Below are positions 22,329-34,599 of a stretch of 64,000 nt of DNA, one piece after another (within the stretch, counting starts at the first letter, position 1; each line of letters begins with the position of its first letter). The position numbers and the translations under genes are program-made. The stretch spans positions 322,664,893 to 322,728,892 of the forward strand of contig JAUPFV010000002.1 in the NCBI GenBank assembly GCA_036936605.1. Reading direction: 5' to 3'. Below the pieces are notes generated by a model, which was not told the DNA's origin, searched no databases, and saw only the letters and a program-made list of their open reading frames with translations. Source of the DNA: Limnanthes douglasii subsp. nivea (taxonomy: Eukaryota > Streptophyta > Magnoliopsida > Brassicales > Limnanthaceae).

Positions 22329-22617
22329 TGTTAGGTATGAATCTTAGTTTTAGAATGAGAAAGTAAAAGATGGAATGAAAGTGTAGAGAGTCCTCCTTTA
22401 TTCATCACATCACTTCCTATTTATAGGTATGTCGGACTTCTATAACTGAATCAATTATATAAATGAGAAAATTTCATCGTTACCCCTTATGTTAACAAAT
22501 AGTTCAAATATACTCTTACAACTATATAAGTTATCATAAATAACTTAACATTATTATATTAAGTCCCCAATATTCACATCCTTATCAGATACGGTAAAGA
22601 TTCAACAAGTTGCTATA
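22329..22617 (-). repeat. LTR of the G1-type gypsy
   Basis: Begins (plus strand) TGTTAGGTATGAATC next to the primer-like sequence (minus strand TTGGCGACC, 22319-22327). A close copy lies at 38428-38716. Its other end is uncertain because the two copies diverge at 22617/38716. A TATA-like CTATTTATAG lies at 22418-22427. Confidence 0.75.
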
Positions 22618-23230
22618 AAGATGGAGAAAATATAAATATCATAATACCTAACTCGGACTAAGCTATTAAATAGTGATTTTAGAACAGAAATAGAACTGAT
22701 TTTTAAATTATTTTTCCCTTCGACTATAAAGTTGTTTTCTTGAGAATTGCAATAATTATGAGGAAAATATTCATGATTATTTTAAAATAATTATCAAATG
22801 TTTTGACAATATAATTAAATATGGTTGAGCATATTAATTTAAATTAAGTGATGATTTAGAGACGATTCAATCAATATTATGTAATTTTTAATTTTTTTAT
22901 TATTTTATTTAAAAAGAAAAATGGATGAGTAATACTCATCGTAGTAAAATTGTACACAACTGGGGATAACTTTTTTAATTTGTAATTTTGATATCGTTTA
23001 TTTTATGCGACTCTAAAAGAATTACTTTTCATTCTATTTATTCTTGTGAACTTTATTATTTCAGTTCGTATAATTTTGACTCTAAAATAATTACCAACTG
23101 TTTTGACAAGATAATTTATTTTTACTCTCAAGTACTTGGTCCAACAAAAAGAAACACCCCGACTATTTTGTAATAGTATTTTTTCATTTTTTACATCGTA
23201 TTATTGTGCACACTATGCACACCATTAGGT
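22618..23230. repeat. Non-coding spacer repeated at 39216-39740
   Basis: From the block starting ATGGAGAAAATATAAATATC the sequence matches 39216-39740 closely. No gene is visible. Relative to the other copy, about 500 bp (repeat T3) are missing at its left edge. Confidence 0.75.
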
Positions 23231-23790
23231 TTTAAGCGTGGAGGTAACATAATTTTAGTTTAATTAACATTATAACGGTTTTATGATTTCGAATACAGTG
23301 AAACTATAATAATATAATCTTAGAAATATAACGTAGTTCTGGTGGCTTCTTTAGTAAGTTAGAAAACTGAGAATTGTATTTTTATATTTTTATTTGATCA
23401 TATCGTAATCATACTATTATTATTTTAAAATTAAAAATATGAAAAACAAAGTTTAGATACGATTATGTTGTGAGTATAATCTTTTACATTAAAATTAAAA
23501 CCTCAAAAGAATAGATTCTTTCTTATATAGTACTTGTCGTATAAAAAGAAAATATGAATTTTTTGTATAATGTTTTATTGAGAATAACAAGTCTCGTGTC
23601 TAGTCAAAAATAGAAATTTATATGAAAATGTAATAAACCTATATGTTGTTAAGACTTTTAGTTTGACTAAATATTGCATAAGTCACACGAATTTATTTCA
23701 ACAATTTTTAGAATCACTCTTGAATTATTGCAACATTATGCAACGAAAAAACATTAAGCTTATATATTTGTTTAGGTTAGATCAAATATG
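23231..23790. repeat. Repeat R, copy R2
   Basis: Matches R3 (39741-40497) closely and R1/R4 more distantly. It lacks about 125 bp present in R3; both breakpoints fall at an ACTAAAT sequence, as if two direct repeats had recombined. Confidence 0.65.
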
Positions 23791-23879
23791 TTATCTAAGT
23801 AAATATCGCGACATTTATTTAAAAAATCAAGAGAAGGAAAAGAGTGCATGTGTTTGGAAACTTGAGATTTAATATATCA

Positions 23880-23937
23880 TGTTGGTTTAAGATAAAGTTT
23901 AATATTCATGACAACAATTGGTGTCATCGGTGGGAAC
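23880..23937 (+). other. LTR end and primer-binding region of gypsy G3
   Basis: ATTCATGACAACA (ending at 23916) is followed by TTGGTGTCATCGGTGGGA (23918-23935), a diverged form of the TTGGCGCCGTCTGTGGGA primer region of many plant gypsy elements. The LTR itself cannot be delimited to the left. Confidence 0.6.
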
Positions 23938-26900
23938 AATATATTTTTTTCCAAGTAACCAAAGCAAAGAAGAAAACTCAAACTATTTAATGTCGAATTA
24001 TGGAGAATTATATGAACCATTGGTAGATGGGTTGGAGATGGAGGATACCGACTGAGAACCTGTTGTCTCGACTCTTCTTGCAACCCTTTTGACTGGACTT
24101 GAGCGACTAGCTCAGTCGCTAAGGAAGGAAAAAGCTAACAGTTTATATTATTAGATGAACAATTAGTCTTACATGATCTCATAGTCAAATCTATTGTGGA
24201 GTGTGTGGATAAAGAGAAAGGAGATGATACAAGTCCTGGAATATTGAAAGACCGTTTCTTGAGAAAAAAATAGAGGAGGAAGCATCCTTCCAATTTGTCT
24301 CGCAAAGAGGACAGAAAATACTCAGAACAAGGGTCATTAAACGAAAAAGAATAAGTGACAAGGTACTAGTAGTTCTATAGTCATTCGTCGAGATTCTAGT
24401 AGGCCCAAGCAGCCCGACAGAGAATTTCCCTAAATAAAAAACAAGGTTGATCCTCCCATTCGTGGATGACCCAAAACAACAATGAATCGCAAATAGGTTT
24501 CTCGTTGAATGGTATACCCCCTATCCAAAATTCGTAGTAATATTATCCACAAGCGTTAACAAGATACAACCAACCAAATTTATAAGGGTATAAGCAGGCG
24601 CAACAAAACCAGCACTTTCTAGGATAACAATGAGACATGTTGAAATAAAATTCTCATCCGTCGGATGAAAAATTCCAAAGACTTGGGTTCTAGAATGTAT
24701 ATCACTTCATGAATATCTTCTATGTGGATGAGGAATATTGGCATGATGAAGAATCCTCACTAGACCCATATATTTTATATAACATTATATCATTACTCAT
24801 TTAAAACCACAAGATGGATAAGTATTACGGCAAGAACTAAAGCGTCAAATTTAGTAGTTTAACAATGTAATACTACATTATAGAGCTGATGATAATATTT
24901 CGCTGAAGTATATTCCCAAGTATTTCAACGTTTTCTCTAACTTGTTGAGGAAGTATCGTCTATGGTTCAAACACTTTCTAAAGAGATGCATCAAAAGCTA
25001 TAAGATGCTTTAGACCATCAAAGAACCATCTGGTCGGTTTAAAGGTTATCAAGGGAGCATAGAATACATAATCATTTGCAAGAAGATGTCTAATAAAATT
25101 CTTAGAGAGTATCCATTTCTTCGTAGAAATTAAAATATTAATTACACGATCTAATGGTCGTAGCTGAATTCAAGTAGAGTTAGAGAATATGTCATATCAA
25201 ATATAATAATGAAGAAACAATATTTGAAATTCGAGGATCTAATAGCTTAGGTAGAGCGATATATTAAAGTAAATGAATTTTCCAGAGCAAAGAAAACATG
25301 GAATATAAACTCCAACGAGATGCTTTAAAGCGAACAAGACCGAGACACTCACTCAGATTAATACAAATAATGATACACCAAGGAATAATTGTTCGTCACT
25401 TTTGACAAAGCCATAAAATAGTCAGACTCGAGGTTATAAAGGGAAATTCAATAGTGGTTACGACACGTAAAAAAAGGACTCATTAGCCTCCAAAAGGAAA
25501 ATCTACGGAGCTAACATAAACTTTAAGGATAATCGATGAAAATAAAAAAGATATTGTTAAGTAAAAATGGCCAGGGAAGTTGTATGTGGTGATGGATATT
25601 ACAAACAAAAGTAAATATCGTAAGTTTCATCATGATATTGTTAATTCTCTTAGAAATTTATGTACTTTGAATGATCAAGTCCAATACTTAGTTGATGAAG
25701 GCAAAATCTGCAAGTTTGTTAAGAATAAAAACATAGATGAACTCGAAACGTTCATGTGAGCATGAAAAACAGGCTTCGGTCCAAGCCGAAGAACAAAGAG
25801 CATTGGAGACAAATACTATCATAATGATCAAAAGAGAGTAATGATACATGGATCTAGATCTAAATTGAAAGAAAATTGGTGTGATTCCTATAGGAGATCC
25901 ATAATCCACAGTTTTAAAAAAATTGAGAAAAACTTAAGTAAATGAGATAAATGCGACATGTTGGGGCATACGTCCCCGCATATTTACTAAAATCTATATC
26001 GGATACAAACATTCAAGAAATAGACATCTCCATACATCGATGCGGTATTAATAACAGTAGAGTTCCCCAGAGTAAAAATCAAGAGGAGCAACAATGTTGA
26101 ACGCAACTCATAAAATATTTAAGGTTTCAACGAAGCAAATATGGCTGTATTAGGGGAGGTAACTCTGAATGTTTCTCTCATAAAGGAGTACCAAAACAAG
26201 GTGCAATGCTTATTCATAGTGTTATAGGAATCATCATTTATGTAGAATCATTGCACTTAAAGTATTGCAAAGAAAAAAAGAATTGGTCATCTTGGAAGGG
26301 ATATAACCCAAAGAAGGCCCCCAATTGGTCCAAAGAAAGATGTTGAAGATAGAGAGATGGAAGCAAACAATACCCTAAAGATTAGCCAAGATATCACAAC
26401 TCACCTCGTGTAAAAAATTATCATTTAAGAAAAACTACTTAAATATGTTTGCATGGATTACGCGTGAAAGGACCAGAGTCTAAGACAAAGTCATCCGCCA
26501 CGAATTGCGTATCAAAAAAATATTTTCGCATATTGTAAAAAATAAGAGATTCTACTCCAAATAAAAAAATATAGTTAATTAATTCATAAATGTATAAAAT
26601 GAATGTTGTAAAACACATATGATAGTCTTATTAACCTATATAGATATATAATCATGTTCGGGTCAAAAATAAAAATTGAAAGTGAAGAATATGCATAGAC
26701 TTTACACACCACAACAAATCATTTCCAAAGGATCCATATACACTTCCAAGGTTTGAACAACTTATAGATGCAAAATCTAGAAACAAAATGTTATCTTTTA
26801 TAGAGGTATTTGAAAGATACAATCAAATACATATGTGTAGTGAAGACCACAACCACACAAGAATCATCACAAAAAGAAGGCTACATTGCTACAATGTAAT

Positions 26901-27870
26901 GCCCATCCGATTAAAAACATTCAGAGCACCTACCAAATGCTAGTGAGTAAGATCTTTGCAAATCAGCCGGGGCTTAACATATAAGCCTACAATGATAATA
27001 TGTACGTAACAATCCTTTATAAAGAAGATCACTTAGCTTACTTAACCGAGACGTGTAAAGTTTGAACGAATGAACCGTACTCGGATGTACAGTTCGATAA
27101 ACTCTTGGATTGCATGGTGAGCGAAATAAGAACTAAAGAAAATATAATCCAACTTAAAAATTTAGTAGCAATGAAGCCATCAAGGAATGACAAAAAAATT
27201 TAAATTCTAACATGAAGAGAACCACTTAATAGGTTCTTGTCAAAATCCTCAGATAAGCATCATTCTTTCCTTCAAATCCTGAAAGAATATGAAATGTTTG
27301 AATGAACGATATAATTTGATGAAGAACTAAATAACATAAGATATTTTAATTTTCTTCAAAGGTGTTAAATAATCCTTAGCGATATGAAAACTTGTATATG
27401 TACCTCGCACTGTCAGATTATATGGTCAATGTAGTGCAACTCAGAAGGAATTGTAATATAGTATACTATGTAAGTAAATCTTTATTACCAACTGAAACTA
27501 GACATTTAAAATTAGAAAAACTTATTTTAGCACTAGTACTTGCAGTTAGAAAACTGATACCATATTTCCAAGCACACATAACAGTAGTTAAAACTTATTT
27601 TCTTTTTGGAAATATGATACAAAACCATGCTGCATCAGGAAGATAGACCAAAAGGTCAGGAAAACTAAGGGATTATAATTTCTATGTTGAATTGATAACG
27701 AAAATCGAAGCCAAGCACTAGCAAATTTGTTTATCAAGTTCGAGTCTGAGAGACTTCAATGCTAGGAGAGTATATCTCTTAACTAATTCTTAATTACTTG
27801 TAAACCAGACATCAAGATAGTCGAAGCCAAATATGATAACTTTATTTAGTACTTGATAGAGTTACAATAA
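23938..27870 (+). mobile_element. Ty3/gypsy retrotransposon G3 (defective, plus)
   Basis: Gag, a zinc-like gag tail (FHHDIVNSLRNLCTLNDQVQ at about 25625-25685), protease region, reverse transcriptase (about 26700-27150) and RNase H (27392-27740) can be followed in order through many stops. The RT block reads NQIHMCSEDH-type then AYNDNM in place of YVDDM, so it is inactive. Homology to G4 (40498-44190) is close and continuous; it ends here at 27870, before integrase. The right side joins a foreign gag fragment. Confidence 0.85.
27392..27740 (+). pseudogene. RNase H fragment of G3
   Basis: Open for 84 codons with YYVSKSLLPTETRHLKLEKL and KLIPYFQAHITVV, the RT-connected RNase H of Tat-type gypsy. 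Continues past a TAG at about 27644 into DYNFYVELITK. The copy at 43803-44042 is nearly the same. Confidence 0.85.
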
Positions 27871-27990
27871 AACTACCTTTTTTATATTATCTCTTTGGGA
27901 TAAATCTAAATGTTGGTTGATTTCACTACAACCGAGAGTAATCAACCTTTGCGATGGATTATAGTAATTTTTTACATGAAATGTTTTCCT
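27871..27990 (+). pseudogene. Short Athila-like gag fragment
   Basis: Encodes FFILSLWDKSKCWLISLQPR and matches 15440-15555 at DNA level, including the trailing TTTACATGAAATGTTTTCC. It joins directly to the broken end of G3. Confidence 0.65.
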
Positions 27991-28019
27991 TCAATAGCTA
28001 AATTATAAAAATACATCCT

Positions 28020-28660
28020 CAATTATTTTTCATACAACAACGAATCACTTTATGAGATATGATAAATAGTCACTGAGTTTCTATGAAGTTTTCTTTCTTA
28101 TGAACTAGAGATTTGGATGCAAATTAAACATTTAATAATGGCTTAATCTCTAACTACCACTTTATAGTACATGAAGCTACATATGCTTGATAAACAATAA
28201 GATATTTGAACATGCCTAAAACTTATTGAATTCATGTCAAATAACAATTACTCCTTAGTTGCGGAACCAAATAAAACATTTCAAAATGATTTTTTAAGAC
28301 ACCAAAACAAATTGAAGGATTAATGGTGGGAAGATGCACTGAGTAAATTCATTAAGAATACTAAATGGTGGCTTCAGCAACCCAAAATTTATGGAATGAA
28401 GTTTCAATATTTGACTCAAATTCATAGTACATCAATCCAGTATTTTGAAGTTCAAGTTGACTACAGCTAAAGTATGTTCTTGCAATGATCTAATGAAGAT
28501 TTGTTTAATGAATTTAAACAACTTCAACGATGGATATAATCATCACTCCTACAAGTGTTATAAGATTAGAGGAATCTCAAGGGATAAGTAGTTTGAGGAT
28601 AATATTGAAGATGAATAAAATATAAAAAATTTATAAAATAATATTACTAGAATATTCTAA
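28020..28660 (+). repeat. Repeat T, copy T2
   Basis: Matches T3 (38717-39220) over about 500 bp and T1 in part. In one frame it reads WWEDALSKFIKNTKWWLQQP then YLTQIHSTSIQYFEVQVDYS, coding-like but with later stops. Unknown family. From 28661 to 28822 nothing can be assigned. Confidence 0.6.
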
Positions 28661-28822
28661 CTAGTTACCGGCTAAATTTATAACGTTTATAAAAATATTA
28701 TGCGAAGGTTACTTACCCATAAAGACACGTTTCTTCTCAAAAGTGATGAAACAGCCACATATCAATGAAAACAAAGAAAAAAATTGATTTAATCAGGATT
28801 AATGTATAACAAACCTAAACTT

Positions 28823-29134
28823 TCAAAAAAACAATAACCAAAAGATTGTTTGGAGCGTTGTAATAATCAAAATATTGTCTTTTTTCATTTCATAGTCCAT
28901 TTCGCAAGACAGCCTACGATTTTGTTCTTGACTCTTTTGAATTTGTCTAATGGTCATTTTGAAATTAATAAACTTTCTGCACATTGAGAGAAGGGAGTCG
29001 AGGTACGAGGAAACTTTTTTATCAGCAAGTAAGTTGTTTAACAATAAGCTATCTGATTCAATTTCAATTTCAGTCGAGTTATTCTGATTACAGATGATCA
29101 GGCCGTCCAATAAAGCTCTGCACTCTGCGAGCAC
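28823..29134 (-). pseudogene. LINE-type RNase H domain fragment
   Basis: A 103-codon minus-strand frame contains MLAECRALLDGLIICNQN and then EIEIESDSLLLNNLL, the RVT_3 RNase H pattern with the Glu (AEC-ALLDG) and Asp (ESDSLL) positions. This domain lies at the C-terminus of many plant LINE ORF2 proteins. No reverse transcriptase is next to it, so it is a solo fragment. Confidence 0.7.
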
Positions 29135-29879
29135 ATGGGTTAGTTTACCAAATATAATGCCAGTACCAAGAATGATAGTTAGTTTACCATATATTTATTT
29201 TACCAATCATTAATGTATATAACATCTCACCGATTGGGGAATCCATATGATGGAAAAAATAGATTTTTTGTAACTATAAAAAAATCCATTGGATGTTCAT
29301 GAATATGAGGTTGTTTTTTTAAAATTATTTTCTTAATTACGGGCTTCGATTTTCTCTTGCTCCAGAAATAGTCAAAGTTTTTCAAAAATTATAAATATTT
29401 CTCCAAGATAACTTGTTCCTAATTCCTTAAGTCTTTTGTTTTCGGGTATCATTTTATCAATAGATGCTTTCGAACTTTGTCTACGAATGAATTTCTTACT
29501 CTTGTTAAGGTTTATGGCTGAAAGACCAACCCATTTTCTTGCTTCTTGAAGAAATAAGATTCCACTTTTTTTAATGAACTTCTAACTTATAAAAAGTGTG
29601 AAAGGATAAACTTATTAGAAGACCAAGCATATAACAACAAATCCACCTATCAGCCGATATTAGCGTTTCAATTGTAAATTTCCCTCGTTGTTAAGATGAC
29701 TTTTTATGAAAAAAGAGAAAACCATACTCGCATGAAGTACACTCAAATCATGGATAAGGTTTCCAATTTTTTTTATTTCTACATCTCTATTATTATACCC
29801 GAAGAATTTATCCATAATGGGTTATAGTCGAGTATTGTTGTGCAAGAAGGCTTAATTATTTGTATTTCCACCAAGATAG

Positions 29880-30260
29880 ATACTCTAAAAAACCTTCTCT
29901 TGCAAAGTAGGATTTTTTGAAGTTATTTTCGAAGAAGAAGGTTATAAAGATATAACTTCTAGAAGAAAATTTTGGTGAAAGTGTTTTCTAATATGGAATT
30001 GTGTAGCAAATCGAAAACCTGAGGTTCAACTAAAATATATTATGTTCCTGAAGATGTTTCAAAATTCAAAGTTGAGGCTGATGATGTTTGTAAGGAAATT
30101 ATTGCGAGTGTGCTTGGCTTAGAAAATAAACGAGGAACTTGTCCTAGTATTTCTAAAGAAGAGATAAAAGATGAGCACGATAATATATCGTTGATTAAGT
30201 GGAGAAAAACTCGATGGCCAAACGTAATATGTGTGATAATATTATCACTACCATTAAAAA
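29880..30260 (+). pseudogene. S-family protein fragment (N-terminal part)
   Basis: Corresponds to the minus-strand ORF 522-941. Readable motifs are IYYVPEDVSKFKVEADDVCK and SLIKWRKTRWPNV; stops interrupt the first part, and an open piece begins at 30110. The same coding sense in both copies supports a real former gene. Unknown function. Confidence 0.5.
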
Positions 30261-30579
30261 TAATTTATCTAATGAGAATGAAACAGGTAAACCTCTGTCT
30301 CCCATTACTGAGCAATAAACTACAACTTCCGCTCTTTAATATACTCATGGTCCCCATCAATGTTATTCGTTAAAGTATGTGTTTAAGAAAAGTATATATG
30401 ACGCTTTAACTCCTACCATTTATCTTTATATACTTGTTCTTTCCTAGTATGTCATTTTGTGTGAAAATATGGTTGGACCGAACCTATTTAACATGAGCAT
30501 CATTTCTCTTGTTCTATCTAAATGAGTTATTATTTTGTATGGCTGTACTCCGAAACGAGTCTTTGAATTTAGAGGGAAA

Positions 30580-31110
30580 GTTATGGAAGTCATGCCATAG
30601 TTAATTCCTAAGCCTGATTTTAAAGATATGGGATATAAGAAAACCGTTGATACTAACGCGGCCACCAAATGAGATTGTGATGATTTAATTCATTTCCAAT
30701 TTGATTAGAATAAAGCCAAAGGTATTCCTAAGGTTGTAACTTCTTTATTTATGGAGCTTTCTTTCTCTATTGATAATGAAACTGTTGAAATTTTTAAGGC
30801 ATCTACGATTGTAATTAGTGAACCCACATACTCATAAAAACATTTTGATTGTCGAAGTAGTTAATGAAGAGGTTAATATAATGAGGATGTGGTTATCATT
30901 AGTGAGTATTGTGTTAACTCTTCAATGACTCCTCCAACTCATATCATTGTTGATGATAATCCTTTGAATGATGCAACATAACATTTAGAGTACCTTATAT
31001 TATAGATATCAATATTAAGAATACCATAAATGTGGATCCAAATGGTGACCTACCCAATATGGGTGTGTCTTCGTCCGAAGCTACCACTACAACATGTTAT
31101 GTATTTTCGT
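30580..31110 (+). pseudogene. S-family protein fragment (middle part)
   Basis: One frame reads IPKPDFKDMGYKKTVDTNAA, then KGIPKVVTSLFMELSFSIDN; S1 keeps the same words at 260-1 on the minus strand. Further on, NVDPNGDLPNMGVSSSEA (about 31030-31085) is also found, reversed, at 53775-53830. Stops are present. Unrecognised. Confidence 0.45.
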
Positions 31111-31489
31111 TGGACCTTCAAGAGATAGTAACTCACTTTCTTTAGTCAACAAAATGAAAATTCCAACCCACCTTTTGTCCATAAACCTATAAAAGAGGTA
31201 CTTTAATTTGGGATTTGAGATAACATAAGATTTTATTTCTCTTCTTATGCTTACCTCTTTGAATCTTGTTGCAGTATATGAACTAGTTATATATTCTATA
31301 TATACTACATGTCATTTTCATGGAATTTTTAATCGTTTAACCATGCTTTATCTTTATAATGTTCAGCATATAAATTACGTTTCCAATCTTTGGACTTTTC
31401 TTGATGGTGCTGCTAAACCTTTAAAAAAACTATTCAAGAACAATTTCTCTTGAAGTTAAGATTGAAATGATACAAGCTAAGAAAAACCA

Positions 31490-32330
31490 AAATTGAATGT
31501 TGTTAGGAGAGAGAGAGAGAAAGAAAGAAATATGATGTTGAAAATTGAGTTAGAATCCAAGGCTAAAGTCGAGGTTGTACGAAATGAATAACTGAAGAAT
31601 AAGTTGTTTGCGTGTCTCAGTTAAGGAGTGCATTGAATCACACCGAAGAAACCATTTTGGCTAGCTACCAGTTTGGTAAGTTTTTTTGGAATGTGACTTG
31701 TGTTCAAGGTAGCGTTATTTATTATTATAAAGAGAATGCTTTTAAGGTTGAAGTAATTGTTGTTTATTATCTTCTGTTGAGAAAACAATCATTGATACCA
31801 AGGCCTGCGTGGGAGGTAGTAAAGTCAAAGATACATGAGAAATTAAATGTCTAGAATTAAAGCATAACTCATTTTCAAACTTTTAATTACTAAACGATAG
31901 TCTCTGATGCAAGACGCTATTACTTATTGGACAAAAATTATTGTGTCTAGTCGTGCACCAGTTTTGGACGTTCGTTCCAAGTTAGTTCTAGATTTTCACA
32001 AGAAATACCTCAACATGAATTTAAGTAGCTTATGGTATTATGTTCGTGAGAATGAATGAGAGAATGAATTAGATAGCTTAAGGATAGTGCATATATTGCA
32101 GCCTTGTTGAATAAAATGAAAACAGGGAAATAAATGACTTAAGGGAGACAACGTTTCATGAATATTGTGAAATAAGTGGTATTGAGAAAGACGATGGTGG
32201 GACTAGTAATGTTTAAGCTGTCGGTACTAGAAGTGACAATCTTAACGATACTAGTGTTGTCCCAACAAAATATTCTATTGATTCTGAAAAGAATATTGAA
32301 ACAGGAATTCTTATTACTCTATGTTTTGTA
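31490..32330 (+). pseudogene. S-family protein fragment (C-terminal part)
   Basis: A charged, probably coiled-coil stretch near 31550-31620 precedes an 80-codon open piece (31612-31854; SQLRSALNHTEETILASYQF). Then comes LVLDFHKKYLNMNLSSLW (31980-32040) and DDGGTSN-like sequence (32190) that recurs in S3 on the minus strand at about 57330. No known domain. A 24 bp GA-rich microsatellite (31507-31530) lies at the start. Confidence 0.45.
31507..31530. repeat. (GA)n/(GAAA)n microsatellite
   Basis: AGGAGAGAGAGAGAGAAAGA-type run of about 24 bp. Confidence 0.9.
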
Positions 32331-32989
32331 ATATTGAAAGAATTGTATTTTACTTTTGTATTAAGAATATTGTTTTATTTTGAAGTACTCCTTATTATAA
32401 TTTTATTTGATGAGTCTTTATGCTTTTATTAAAAACTTAATGCTCTCTATTTTTTAATTAATTGATTAATTCCAATAAGCCGACACTTTATTAATGAACA
32501 TTTATGTTCATTTCTTAGAGTTTTTTAGAATTGTTTAGATACGTTTATAGTGCATAACTCTGTGTATTGGTTCTCTCTCTTGTTTTGTGAAGCAGCCAAA
32601 GCTTGCTTTTCTGTCAAACTCTATCGTTATTATAGAGTTTATAAAGCCTTTAATGTCTCCATGGATCACTTTATTTTTTAAAGAGTTATGTTGAGACCTA
32701 CTATTATTAGAGACTTTATTAAGCTTCAGTGTTCTTGATGGAGAATTTTATTTTATAAAGAATGGTTTTTTATCATCTAACACTTGTGTTAGAGTTTAAA
32801 AAGTCTTCAAAATTCTTGATCGGGCCCCATATTTTGGCTTGTTGGCATTTGTTTTATATATAAAATGAGACTAAATTTTTGGCACGAAAAACATTTTATT
32901 AATGTGGAGTGGAGGCTTAATAACTTCTCCCACCACCAAATGAGGAAATAGTATATCCTCATAGTATAACATATACATTGAAAGCTTGA

Positions 32990-34435
32990 GTGTAAAAAAC
33001 TATTATATAGCTTTAAGATCTCAATATCGAGGGTTGAAAAATTCTGTTCCCTTTTTTCATCCAATATTCTGTAAGTTATGACTTCGACCGTTAAATGACG
33101 CGCCCAATTTAGATAAAACATTGTCAAGCCAATTATATTTAGTGTGAAGGAAAACTCTCTCTAACACATCATTTAATGGTTCTGAACTTCTAAGTCGCAG
33201 TTTAGAATTATATCTATTCCTCATGAACGCATTGTAATATTCCAATCACATATACGCTTTGACTCTTATTTATTTAAATAATTCTACCTTAGAAGTTTGG
33301 GCTTGTCCATTGTTTGGTTCATCATACACTTTTTCCATGGTATATAAGATACCTATTTTAGCTGGCACCACTTGTTCTCAATAAATATACCGTGGAAATT
33401 TTCATTTTTTTTATTATGGTTCTAAATGTGGTTTTGTATAACCGTAGGAATTCTTGAAGGAAATTAGACCAGGTTCTAGCTTCTCACTCCAAAATATATT
33501 TGAACCCTATGTTGATGTCTAGTTGTTCATTTCAACTTGACCATTGGTTTTAGATAGAAAGATGAATAAATTTCTTGTTTTATTCGAGTTTTAGAACAAA
33601 ACTTTGTGGCTTTGTCGTTATGAAATCAAATTTCATTATCCGTAGTGATGGCTTTGGTATTCCAAACCTGTAACATACATTTCTTTTTAATAAAGTTATT
33701 ACCTATTTTTTCATGATATTCATTATTGAACATTCCTCCCCCCACTTTGAGAATTAATCTACGAGAAACTAAAATTTCTTCCTCCTAAAGCTATTGGTAG
33801 GGATCCCACAATATTTAAACCGCATTTTTATGGGATTAATTATCTCAAGTAGTATCAATAGGACTTGTAAAGAGTTTGCGAATAGATGGTATGTGTCAAA
33901 ATGTTTAGCTTTTTTTTTTGTTTCCGTCTACCATTATTGTTGGCTATAACAGCCCCCAATTAGGATTCTTCTAGTAGAGTGTCTTACATCCATAATAAAC
34001 GCTTCATTCTCTATAATGTAGTTCTTAGACAGCAAAAGTTGCTTCATATATACCTAAGCATAAGAGTAATGTCTTAGTTATCCCTCTTTAGTATAGTATG
34101 TCCAAACTCCAAACGAATGTTGTTGACTTCATATTTATCTTTCATGCTTCTCTTTTATCATCAATGATTATTCCTTCTATCATGTACTTCTTGATTGGTG
34201 TTCTCCAATATTTTTCTTCTTCTTTCCCACCTTGTATTATTATTACTTTTGTGGACATGAATGTCAAAATTAAATGGTTTGGTAATGTAATAGATGGATT
34301 TTTGTGAAGGATTATTTCTGCGGCCGTAGATGTCCATACAAAATATGTGAGTGTGTCAGTTAAACTTTCAACTTTTGGGACTTGTTTAAATTTCACTTGC
34401 TCTAACTTACTAATTAGAGATTGTAACTCTATCAA
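32990..34435 (-). pseudogene. Integrase of G2
   Basis: Minus-strand pieces follow gypsy integrase order: the pre-integrase linker (34435-34142; RTPIKKYMIEGIIIDDKREA), an AITTDN-x-FH block with the second catalytic Asp near 33640, a LKxT segment, and the C-terminal NWARHLTVEVITYRILDEKR at 33105-33045. The last matches the chromatin-side tail of Tat-type integrases. Numerous stops and frameshifts. Confidence 0.7.
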
Positions 34436-34599
34436 GTACTAAATAATGTTCTTGTATTTGACTATCTTGATGTGTGATTGACATATAATTAAGAATTAGT
34501 TAGTAGATCTACTCTCATAGCTCCATAGATATTCTTTCCCCAGAGTCTTGCAATTGCAACTTCATACTCGAAATCATTATTAGATGTTTGAAATTAAAA

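Larger units (their letters stand above)
29185..32835 (+). repeat. S-family repeat, copy S2 (longest copy)
   Basis: About 3.65 kb. Its 5' half matches S1 (6180-5957 and 1435-1, reversed); its 3' end matches S3 (57560-56691, reversed). It contains several coding-like segments in sense, then an AT-rich tail with diverged tandem units of 76-80 bp near 32560-32840. It preserves the uninterrupted target site of copia A at about 29439-29443. No LTR, terminal repeat or polymerase was found, so its mobility class is open. Confidence 0.7.

Noticed and set aside
24095..24125. tRNA-like D-arm text (GACTAGCTCAGTCGCTAAGG)
   Set aside because: No anticodon stem, T-arm or acceptor pairing follows; in frame it reads as gag of G3 (LERLAQSLRKE).
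30444..30668. 74-codon minus-strand ORF in S2 and its counterpart at 62-250
   Set aside because: The opposite strand carries the frame whose words continue into neighbouring S segments, so this is probably a shadow; the strand choice is not fully certain.
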